From assembly GCA_023142905.1 (NCBI GenBank), contig JAGLIP010000039.1:1-7081 (forward strand): a stretch of DNA of 7,081 nt. The letters run 5' to 3'. The DNA is from Candidatus Aenigmatarchaeota archaeon. GTDB lineage: Archaea > EX4484-52 > B79-G9. The notes under the pieces are model-generated. The model did not search any database. It saw only the letters and a list, made by a program, of their open reading frames with translations, and had not been told where the DNA came from. The stretch's first letter is position 1. Each line of letters opens with the position of its first letter. This document shows positions 1 to 5,510 of this stretch, piece by piece. The position numbers and the translations under genes are program-made.

Positions 1-13
1 CATTGAACAACGA

Positions 14-39
14 GTTATACGGAATAAATTCCGTATAAC
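14..39. repeat. Perfect 12-bp inverted repeat with 2-base centre
   Basis: GTTATACGGAAT (14-25) is followed by AA and then its exact reverse complement ATTCCGTATAAC (28-39). As RNA it would fold to an 11-bp stem with a TAAA-type loop; as DNA it looks like a dimeric-protein site. No T-run follows it on either strand, which argues against an intrinsic terminator. The half-site TTATACG recurs once more at 57-63. Function unknown. Confidence 0.8.
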
Positions 40-77
40 ACCCCTAATTTAGTGTATTATACGCACTTTTGTTGTCC

Positions 78-108
78 AAAATAGCCAACCAAACTATGCC
101 GTTGGCTA
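78..108 (-). terminator. Hairpin followed by T4, possible second terminator
   Basis: On the minus strand TAGCCAAC (108-101) pairs perfectly with GTTGGCTA (89-82) across an 11-base loop, and TTTT (81-78) follows at once. This has the layout of a bacterial-style intrinsic terminator with an 8-bp stem. It comes after the oligo-T tracts, so it could be a backup stop or a stabilising 3' structure of the operon mRNA. Confidence 0.5.
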
Positions 109-116
109 ACATGGTT

Positions 117-132
117 AAAAATCCAAGAAAAA
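117..132 (-). terminator. Oligo-T transcription terminator of the operon
   Basis: On the minus strand, beginning 9 bases after the rps7 stop codon, the sequence is two T5 runs (128-132 and 117-121) separated by CTTGGA. Archaeal polymerase commonly releases at short T-runs without a hairpin. The position directly after the last visible gene supports a terminator; it is inferred, not measured. Confidence 0.6.
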
Positions 133-140
133 GCCGAAAT

Positions 141-743
141 TTACAGCGAGCCTGCGGCTTCTTTTTCTCTTCTTACGCGCTCGGAGAAGGCGAATGATGC
201 GCTTGAATCTTCTTTGTATGCACCCATAATCTCGTCTGCAAGAGTTTTAGAAGCGGGTTTTTTGCTTTTGTGGGCTTTGTGGAATGTGCCCTGCGCTAAA
301 TGCTTTAATGCTAAGTCAACGCGCCTTTGAGGAGATGTCACAACACCTTCACGAGCCATGATACCGCCTTTCTGGTAGCTCATGACTTCTTCTGTAGGTG
401 CTGAATTTTCAACAGCTGCAACAAAAACCTCTACAGGGTTCTTTTTTGTCTGGGTTTCAATCAACTCAAAAGCTCCGGATACTATTCGAGCAGCATTGAA
501 TGTTTTTCCGACATTATGGCCGCTTGATATTTTGTGCTTTTTTCCCTTGTGCCCGGAAACAAAAAGCTTGTTCATAAGCCTTTCTACAATCGGCACTTTT
601 GATTTGTGGAACTGCTGTTTTGCATGCCGGCCGCCTGTTTTTGGAACAATTATCGGTGTAACTGTCACATAATCTATAAGGCCTGCATCTTTCACTTTTA
701 TATTTTCCATTTCCCATCTATTGAATAATTTTGCTTCGTTCAT
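141..743 (-). CDS. rps7: Small-subunit ribosomal protein uS7
   Basis: Primary 16S rRNA-binding protein that nucleates assembly of the small-subunit head and lies near the exit-site tRNA. Residues count from the ATG at 743 (200 residues). Seen: LFNRWEMENIKVKDAGLIDYV near the N-terminus; VPKTGGRHAKQQF; KVPIVERLMNKL; VAAVENSAPTEE; the highly conserved SPQRRVDLALKHLAQG; and ADEIMGAYKEDSSASF in the C-terminal helices. I prefer ATG 743, because GTGAT lies 4 bases upstream and the archaeal family starts only a few residues before the F-x-R/K-W motif. A GTG at 752, overlapping the uS12 stop by four bases, would add three residues and is possible. The tail ends AAGSL rather than the usual basic residue. 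It is the last gene of the operon visible, followed by T-tracts and no overlapping fusA. Confidence 0.96.
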   Translation of the reverse strand: MNEAKLFNRWEMENIKVKDAGLIDYVTVTPIIVPKTGGRHAKQQFHKSKVPIVERLMNKLFVSGHKGKKHKISSGHNVGKTFNAARIVSGAFELIETQTKKNPVEVFVAAVENSAPTEEVMSYQKGGIMAREGVVTSPQRRVDLALKHLAQGTFHKAHKSKKPASKTLADEIMGAYKEDSSASFAFSERVRREKEAAGSL

Positions 744-747
744 AAAT

Positions 748-752
748 ATCAC
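748..752 (-). promoter_or_regulatory. Ribosome-binding site of rps7, overlapping the rps12 stop
   Basis: The minus strand reads GTGAT, the core of the archaeal GGTGATC-type motif, 4 bases before the ATG at 743. The rps12 TGA lies within it, so the two genes are likely translationally coupled. If the GTG at 752 is itself the start, this site does not serve it. Confidence 0.55.
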
Positions 753-1177
753 TTACTTGCTCTCTTTTTCTTTCCTGTAATCAGATGATGCAATGAAATG
801 CCGTTTACTTGTATCACTTTCCATTTAACTGATGGAAGTGAGCCTTTAGGTCCGCTGTTTGAGCCGCCTATGCCTTCAACAAGAACTTCATCGTGTTCCT
901 GTATGTGGCTTATGGCTCCGATCTCGGGGCAGAATGCTGTTATCTGCTTACCATTCTTTATAAGCTGAACCCGCACGCATTTAAGAAGTCCTGAATGCGG
1001 CTGTTTTGCTTCAAGCTGCCTTTTTTCAAGAACAATGCCTTTTGCCTGGGCTGTGCCTTTAAGGGGGTCTGATTTTTCCTTAAGATTAAGTTTCTTTCGG
1101 GTATAATCTACACTTTTCCATTTCTTTTTCTTCCGGTTCTTTAAAAGATCCCTTCCGGCGTATAGTCCTTTTGGCAT
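749..1177 (-). CDS. rps12: Small-subunit ribosomal protein uS12
   Basis: Decoding-centre protein of the small ribosomal subunit; its loops contact the codon–anticodon helix and tRNA accommodation path. Seen: the archaeal/eukaryotic-type N-terminus (GLYAGRDLLKNRKKK) and LKEKSDPLKGTAQAKGIVLEK; then KCVRVQLIKNGKQITAFCP at 66-84, which is near-identical to the family; HDEVLVEGIGG at 95-105; and VNGISL at 124-129. The 142-residue length fits archaeal uS12. The start at 1177 has GGAGTG 7 bases upstream. It begins 18 bases after nusA and its stop abuts the rps7 ribosome-binding site. Two loops that are nearly invariant differ: KQPNSA is KQPHSG at 58-63 and the usual PGVR motif is PSVK at 115-118. 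The frame is clean on both sides of each, so I treat it as a functional gene with unusual residues. Confidence 0.96.
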   Translation of the reverse strand: MPKGLYAGRDLLKNRKKKKWKSVDYTRKKLNLKEKSDPLKGTAQAKGIVLEKRQLEAKQPHSGLLKCVRVQLIKNGKQITAFCPEIGAISHIQEHDEVLVEGIGGSNSGPKGSLPSVKWKVIQVNGISLHHLITGKKKRASK

Positions 1178-1184
1178 TTTTATT

Positions 1185-1190
1185 CACTCC
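1185..1190 (-). promoter_or_regulatory. Ribosome-binding site of rps12
   Basis: The minus strand reads GGAGTG (followed by A), 7 bases before the rps12 ATG, in the 18-base gap after nusA. Confidence 0.8.
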
Positions 1191-1195
1191 TAAAA

Positions 1196-1612
1196 TCATT
1201 CAATTTGTATGTTTTCTATGGCGAACTGCTTTTTCAACAGCTCTTTTGTAATCTTGAGATTGTTCCCATCACGGCCGATAATTATTGCTTTGTCTTTGTT
1301 TGCGACCTTAATCTTTAAAGACTTTGTGTTTTTTTCGTTAATAAGCTCTATTTTTTCTATTGGCCGCACAATCAAGTTTTTTACAAACTCTTTTAAATCT
1401 TTTGAATATTTAAAGACCTTTATCTTTTTTCCGAATTTTTCGGAAATGCTTATTATGTTTTCTCCGTTTTTTCCGACAAGCTTTCCTATGTTTTTTGTGT
1501 CTACGACAAAATAAAGCACACTTTCGCCACGGATATAATCCATAACTTTGCTATTTGTCATTTTCTCAAACGCGTTTATAAAACCGATATCTTCCATGCC
1601 GTATTTTCTCAT
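1196..1612 (-). CDS. nusA: Archaeal NusA-like transcription factor, two KH domains
   Basis: RNA-binding protein matching only the KH part of bacterial NusA; archaeal forms lack the N-terminal polymerase-binding and S1 domains. It is presumed to act in transcription termination or antitermination, but its exact archaeal role is not settled. Seen: two KH cores, the first around GKLVGKNG at 43-50 (GxxG loop G47-G50), the second around IIIGRDG at 110-116 (GxxG loop G113-G116). The total of 138 residues is normal for archaeal NusA. The start is less certain than for its neighbours: ATG at 1612 has only an AT-rich stretch before it and no clear Shine-Dalgarno, and a second in-frame ATG five codons on (Met6, at 1597) also has none. 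Translation may be coupled to eL30, which ends 11 bases earlier. The protein is very lysine- and isoleucine-rich, reflecting the AT-rich genome. Confidence 0.92.
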   Translation of the reverse strand: MRKYGMEDIGFINAFEKMTNSKVMDYIRGESVLYFVVDTKNIGKLVGKNGENIISISEKFGKKIKVFKYSKDLKEFVKNLIVRPIEKIELINEKNTKSLKIKVANKDKAIIIGRDGNNLKITKELLKKQFAIENIQIE

Positions 1613-1623
1613 AGATTATAAAC

Positions 1624-1899
1624 TCATTTACTTTTTTTGATACCCATAACGCTTACAGAAAACGGCTTTCTTAAATGTTCGCCCAAATCTTTAGCGCTTG
1701 CGTTTGACTGCTTAATTTCCGTGCCTTTATCGCCTGAGCTCTTATTTATTTTTTCTTTTACTATATCAGGACAGGTATCTGCAACAATGACTGTTTTTAT
1801 CTGTTTTTTTGTAAGCCCTTTTATCGTACGGTTTGCACCAAGGACCACGGTTTTTTCTTCAACTGCTTTTTTTATTTCCCTTTCAAGTTTAATATCCAT
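1624..1899 (-). CDS. rpl30e: Large-subunit ribosomal protein eL30
   Basis: eL30 is an L7Ae-family RNA-binding protein of the 60S-type ribosomal subunit, found in archaea and eukaryotes, and commonly placed between rpoA2 and nusA in archaea. Seen: an N-terminal basic/acidic helix; VVLGANRTIKG at about 18-28, the family's RNA-contact loop; VIVADTCPD at 37-45; and a C-terminal KPFSVSVM strand. I chose the ATG at 1899 (91 residues, MDIKLEREIKK), because GGTGG lies 5 bases upstream and known eL30 proteins begin close to 'MD'. An in-frame ATG at 1911 would add MVAL, but it overlaps that ribosome-binding site and has no purine-rich motif before it. The middle segment (SSGDKGTEIKQ) is not distinctive. 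Assignment rests on motif plus operon position. A related L7Ae-family protein is the alternative but is less likely here. Confidence 0.9.
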   Translation of the reverse strand: MDIKLEREIKKAVEEKTVVLGANRTIKGLTKKQIKTVIVADTCPDIVKEKINKSSGDKGTEIKQSNASAKDLGEHLRKPFSVSVMGIKKSK

Positions 1900-1904
1900 T
1901 AAAG

Positions 1905-1909
1905 CCACC
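1905..1909 (-). promoter_or_regulatory. Ribosome-binding site that decides the eL30 start
   Basis: The minus strand reads GGTGG, 5 bases before the ATG at 1899. It lies inside the four extra codons that a start at 1911 would add, so the shorter start is favoured. Confidence 0.7.
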
Positions 1910-1918
1910 ATAATTTAA

Positions 1919-2998
1919 TTATTCTTTTAATTTTAACTTTACTGTTCCTGTTCCTACGGGTGCCAAGTTTCCAAGTATCACATTTTCAATAACGCTTTTA
2001 AGCGGGTCAAGCTCGTGTTTGACAGCTGCGTTTGTAAGATGCTTTACGGTTTCCTCGAAGTTTGCCCGTGAAAGAACAGAGGATTTTCCGCCGGCAACAC
2101 CATAACGCCCTATTGCCCGTATTTCGCCAGTTGAAGTCATTGCGTCTGCAACAAGCAAGACATGCCTTATGTCTGTGTCAACACCCTGCGCCCTCATTGT
2201 TGTCAGTGTTTCGCGCACAATGGCGTTTCTTGCTGCTTCTATTCCAAGAACGCTTCTTATTTCATAAATATTGTTTGTAAAAGATCTAATTCTATCAAGT
2301 TCCACCAGCTTTAGAACTTTCTTTAAGTTAGACCCGAGAGTTTTTATGACCCAGTCATCGCCTTCTTTTTCAACAACAACCTGTGATATTCCTTTTATGC
2401 CTTTTATGTATTTATCACGGACTTTGACTCTTATTGACTGCAGGTCTTTTATTGTCATTTCCTCTTTTTTGGGCTCGATTAAAAGCTTGTCTTTGGAAAC
2501 TTCGATGTTTATGTTCTTTAGGCTTTTTTTGATTAGAACGGCAATACTTTCGCCGTCAATCTCAAGAAGTTTAGACTGCTTAGGGTCTAGATTGACCTCA
2601 ATCCGGAAATTAACAAGATCAATAGCATCTGTGTCTATAATCTGTATAAGCTTTGTTTCTTTTATTTTTGCGGCTATTTTTGTTGCCCCTTCCTTATTAT
2701 TGTATCCCTTGTCAAGATAAATTGTCATTGTTGGTGTTTTCGGTATTTTTCTTGCATCGAAAAGCTCAATCAGTCTTGGAAGCCCCTGGGTTGTCACAAG
2801 CTGAGTACGGCCTTCTGCGTGGTATGCACGAAGTGTTGTCTGTGTTGCAGGCTCTGATATTGACTGTGCCGCAACAACACCTACCGCTTCTCCGGGAGCG
2901 TAAATCATCCTATTAAAACGCGCCTCAAGATGCTTTTTTTGCTCTTTTGATAATTTCATATCGTTAAATTTTTTCGGAAGTCCTAATTTTTCATCCAT
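1919..2998 (-). CDS. rpoA2: DNA-directed RNA polymerase subunit A''
   Basis: C-terminal third of the largest polymerase subunit, a separate protein in archaea, which assembles with A' to complete the active site. It supplies the trigger loop that closes over the incoming nucleotide. Seen: PGEAVGVVAAQSISEP at 35-50; the trigger-loop segment at about 51-75 with Q53, L56 and the catalytic-type H60 retained; GLPRLIELFDARK at 72-84; and the conserved C-terminal region containing EAARNAIVRE, GVDTDIRHVLLVADAMTSTG and RANFEET. At 359 residues it is within the usual range for A''. The start at 2998 has GGTGG 7 bases upstream; an ATG at 3003 is out of frame. The gene follows rpoA1 by 13 bases and is followed by eL30 after 7-19 bases, depending on the eL30 start. 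The trigger loop departs from consensus at several positions although the reading frame is clean. Confidence 0.98.
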   Translation of the reverse strand: MDEKLGLPKKFNDMKLSKEQKKHLEARFNRMIYAPGEAVGVVAAQSISEPATQTTLRAYHAEGRTQLVTTQGLPRLIELFDARKIPKTPTMTIYLDKGYNNKEGATKIAAKIKETKLIQIIDTDAIDLVNFRIEVNLDPKQSKLLEIDGESIAVLIKKSLKNINIEVSKDKLLIEPKKEEMTIKDLQSIRVKVRDKYIKGIKGISQVVVEKEGDDWVIKTLGSNLKKVLKLVELDRIRSFTNNIYEIRSVLGIEAARNAIVRETLTTMRAQGVDTDIRHVLLVADAMTSTGEIRAIGRYGVAGGKSSVLSRANFEETVKHLTNAAVKHELDPLKSVIENVILGNLAPVGTGTVKLKLKE

Positions 2999-3005
2999 AC
3001 CATAA

Positions 3006-3010
3006 CCACC
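3006..3010 (-). promoter_or_regulatory. Ribosome-binding site of rpoA2
   Basis: The minus strand reads GGTGG, 7 bases before the rpoA2 ATG and directly downstream of the rpoA1 TAA. GGTG-type motifs are the common archaeal Shine-Dalgarno form. Confidence 0.8.
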
Positions 3011-3011
3011 A

Positions 3012-5495
3012 TTAAATATTAAGTTCGCGGTCTATTGTTCCGCGATCGCTTTTTGAAGGGTCTATCCCGTCTTCACCTGCTGTAAACTGCACAATTGAAT
3101 CAGTTCCGTCAACTGCACGAATTTGCGGGTTAACTACAATGTCCTGAAGAGCGTTTACAAGCCGCCTTTGAAGATAACCGGAAACTCTTGTCTTTAATGA
3201 AGAGTCCATTATACCTTCTCTTCCTTTCATTGCCTCAAAGAAAAATCCTATTGGGCCTATTCCCTCTTTGAATGATTCCCTTACAAAACCGTGAGATAAT
3301 GGTGAAAGATCGTCTTTTTTAAATTGAGATAATGTCCTTCCTTTGTATCCTCTGAAAATACGCCTTCCTCTAATTGCTTCCTGGCCTATCATACCGGACA
3401 TATATGCAAGATTCTGTATACTTCCACGAGCTCCTGTGTTTGCCATTATAGTTGCTCCGGATTCTTTGGCATTTGCTTTGATTATATTTTGAACATCGTT
3501 TGTGATATTATTCAACTCAAACATAATCATATCTTCTACAGTTTCTTCGGGAGTTCTTCCCGGCGAAGGCACGATTTTGTTTTTCTTGTATTTGTCAATC
3601 AGTTCTTCAACTTTTGCAAATCTTTTGTCCATAAGATTCTGTATCTCTTTGTCAACAAATTCAGGCATGTCAAGGTCGCCTATTGAAATTGTAAATCCTT
3701 TTCTTGCCATGACTTCAGATATTATTCTTGTTATTCTATCAAGAAATATCCTTGCTTCTGTGTGACCGCATTCAAGATCAATAGCATCAAGAAGCTTTCC
3801 TTTAAATGGTGCGATTGATTTTTCGTCAATTGCGCCCTGCACTATTTGTCCGTCTTTTATCACAACAAAATCATCATCAGTTTCATCATCGCCTTTACAT
3901 ACTGCTGATTTGTATGAAATAGTTATTTCTTTAGGTATTGCGAAACTATAAAGTTCGCGGCCGGTGTATGTGTCTTTTTTGAGTTCCACAAACATGCCTG
4001 CAGATGCGAGTATTTGTGCAACGGCTTTTTTAGTGAAAATCGTGTCTTTCTTTGTTGCAAGATAACTTCCTGAAAGATAATCCTGGTCGCATCCGATAAT
4101 GGGACCGCCAAATCTTGGAGACCGAATGTTTTGTTCCACAAGCATAAGCTCTTCTGCTTCTGCTCTTGCTTCTGCGGTCTGTGGAAAGTGAAGATTCATT
4201 TCATCGCCGTCAAAGTCTGCATTGTATGGTTTGCATACGCATAGATTAATTCTAAAGGTCTTGTGCGGCATGACTTTTACTTTGTGCGCCATCACAGACA
4301 TCCTGTGCAAAGACGGCTGCCTGTTGAACAGCACTATATCGCCGTCAATCATGTGCCTTTCTAAAATACATCCAACTTTAAATTCCTCAAGAATCAGTTC
4401 TTTATTGTCTTTCAGTATTTTCTTTCTGATGCCTTCGGGCATAATTACATAATTTGCTCCCGGATGCTTGTCAGAGCCGTTCTTTACGAACTCTGTTAAA
4501 TATTTGATATTGTGCTTTGTAACTTTCACAGGAATTGTAAGCTCCCTTGCAATTCTTTCAGGAACCCCTACCTCGTTTATGCTTATGTTTGGATCCGGAG
4601 ATACAACAGTTCTTGCGGAGAAATTCACCCTCTTTCCGCTCAGGTTGTGCCTGAAACGGCCGTCCTTGCTCTTAAGCCTTTGAGATAGTGTTTTTAAGGC
4701 TCTTCCTGACCTGTGCCTTGCAGGCGGAATTGATGAAATCTCATTGTTGAAATAAGTAGAAACATGATACTGCAAAAGCTCCCACAAGTCCTCTATTATG
4801 AAATCAGGCGCGCCAATTTCAAGATTGTCTGCGAATCTTTTGTTTATTCTTATGATATCTACAAGCTTGTGTGTAAGGTCGTCTTCGGAACGGTCCCCGT
4901 TTTCAAGAGTTATTGAAGGTCTTGTTGTAACTGACGGAACCAAAAGTAATGTTACAATCATCCATTCAGGCCTGCCGCCTATAATCTTTAGTGTTTTTGC
5001 ATCCTCGTCGGATATCTTTTCAAACTGCTCGCGCACTTCAAGAGATGTCATAGCTTTTTTGCCTTTGTAAAAAGTAGAAGGCTTTTCAAGCTTTATTTTT
5101 TCGTATTTTTCGCCGCATTCAGGGCATACTTTCATAGGTGCCAAAGAACTTATCTTAAGCTCTTTTTTTGCAACATCTTCTTTTGTTGCAAGAAGCGCTC
5201 CGCATTTACAGGTGTATGTAAGAATTGTTTTTACCTCTTTTAGATATAATATATTAACTATCGGTCGTGCGAGCTCTATATGCCCAAAGTGTCCGGGACA
5301 ATCACCCATTTTCTCGCCGCAGGTCTTGCATCGCATTCCAGGGTCAATAACACCCAAACGAGGATCCATAACGCCGCCGTCAATTGGATATGCATCAACA
5401 TCGTATACATCGGAGGTTGTAACTTCCATTACTGAAAGCTTCTGTACCATTTCCGGTGAAATCATCTTGAACTTGATTTCTTTTATTGTACCCAT
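3012..5495 (-). CDS. rpoA1: DNA-directed RNA polymerase subunit A'
   Basis: N-terminal two thirds of the largest polymerase subunit, matching bacterial beta' and eukaryotic Rpb1. It carries the catalytic magnesium site. Seen: an N-terminal zinc motif C56-x2-C59-x6-C66-x2-H69; a second probable zinc pair set C96/C98 and C124/C127; the conserved LSGKRVNFSART at 285-296; the absolutely conserved NADFDGDEMN at 425-434 with metal-binding D427, D429 and D431; and the bridge helix at about 747-785. The product is 827 residues, somewhat shorter than the roughly 870-900 I expect for archaeal A'. It ends just after the bridge helix with GEDGIDPSKS, the normal A'/A'' split point. The start is supported by GGAGG 8 bases upstream and by the conserved start of the family. 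It lies 15 bases after rpoB and 13 before rpoA2. Odd points are the bridge-helix substitutions and the C-x-C spacing in the second zinc site, treated as findings. Confidence 0.98.
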   Translation of the reverse strand: MGTIKEIKFKMISPEMVQKLSVMEVTTSDVYDVDAYPIDGGVMDPRLGVIDPGMRCKTCGEKMGDCPGHFGHIELARPIVNILYLKEVKTILTYTCKCGALLATKEDVAKKELKISSLAPMKVCPECGEKYEKIKLEKPSTFYKGKKAMTSLEVREQFEKISDEDAKTLKIIGGRPEWMIVTLLLVPSVTTRPSITLENGDRSEDDLTHKLVDIIRINKRFADNLEIGAPDFIIEDLWELLQYHVSTYFNNEISSIPPARHRSGRALKTLSQRLKSKDGRFRHNLSGKRVNFSARTVVSPDPNISINEVGVPERIARELTIPVKVTKHNIKYLTEFVKNGSDKHPGANYVIMPEGIRKKILKDNKELILEEFKVGCILERHMIDGDIVLFNRQPSLHRMSVMAHKVKVMPHKTFRINLCVCKPYNADFDGDEMNLHFPQTAEARAEAEELMLVEQNIRSPRFGGPIIGCDQDYLSGSYLATKKDTIFTKKAVAQILASAGMFVELKKDTYTGRELYSFAIPKEITISYKSAVCKGDDETDDDFVVIKDGQIVQGAIDEKSIAPFKGKLLDAIDLECGHTEARIFLDRITRIISEVMARKGFTISIGDLDMPEFVDKEIQNLMDKRFAKVEELIDKYKKNKIVPSPGRTPEETVEDMIMFELNNITNDVQNIIKANAKESGATIMANTGARGSIQNLAYMSGMIGQEAIRGRRIFRGYKGRTLSQFKKDDLSPLSHGFVRESFKEGIGPIGFFFEAMKGREGIMDSSLKTRVSGYLQRRLVNALQDIVVNPQIRAVDGTDSIVQFTAGEDGIDPSKSDRGTIDRELNI

Positions 5496-5503
5496 AAGAA
5501 TAT

Positions 5504-5508
5504 CCTCC
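5504..5508 (-). promoter_or_regulatory. Ribosome-binding site of rpoA1
   Basis: The minus strand reads GGAGG, 8 bases before the rpoA1 ATG and 2 bases after the rpoB stop. It fixes the rpoA1 start and suggests translation follows on from rpoB. Confidence 0.85.
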
Positions 5509-5510
5509 GT

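Noticed and set aside
14..39. Palindrome as a single CRISPR repeat or tRNA arm
   Set aside because: There is only one copy with no spacer-repeat periodicity, and no cloverleaf can be built around it.
14..39. Palindrome as an archaeal dif/Xer site
   Set aside because: Xer sites have 11-base arms around a roughly 6-base centre and are not perfect palindromes. Here the arms are exact and the centre is 2-4 bases, and no recombinase gene is in view.
44..112. Minus-strand 22-codon ORF starting ATG at 112 and ending TAG
   Set aside because: It lies within the terminator hairpin region, has no ribosome-binding site (T-rich upstream), and the peptide resembles nothing I recognise. Chance is the simplest explanation.
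382..672. Plus-strand ORF of 96 codons opposite rps7
   Set aside because: It is antisense to a strongly conserved ribosomal protein gene and its translation shows no family motif. Other plus-strand ORFs opposite rpoA1, rpoA2, eL30 and nusA were dismissed for the same reason.
1613..1620. TTTATAAT-like sequence upstream of nusA as an internal promoter
   Set aside because: A start would fall about 25 bases on, inside nusA, giving no proper mRNA for it. The 11-base AT-rich gap explains the match.
2999..3014. rpoA1/rpoA2 boundary as a frameshift breaking one long gene
   Set aside because: The A'/A'' split is normal in archaea. The break falls at the usual place, with a proper stop, ribosome-binding site and ATG.
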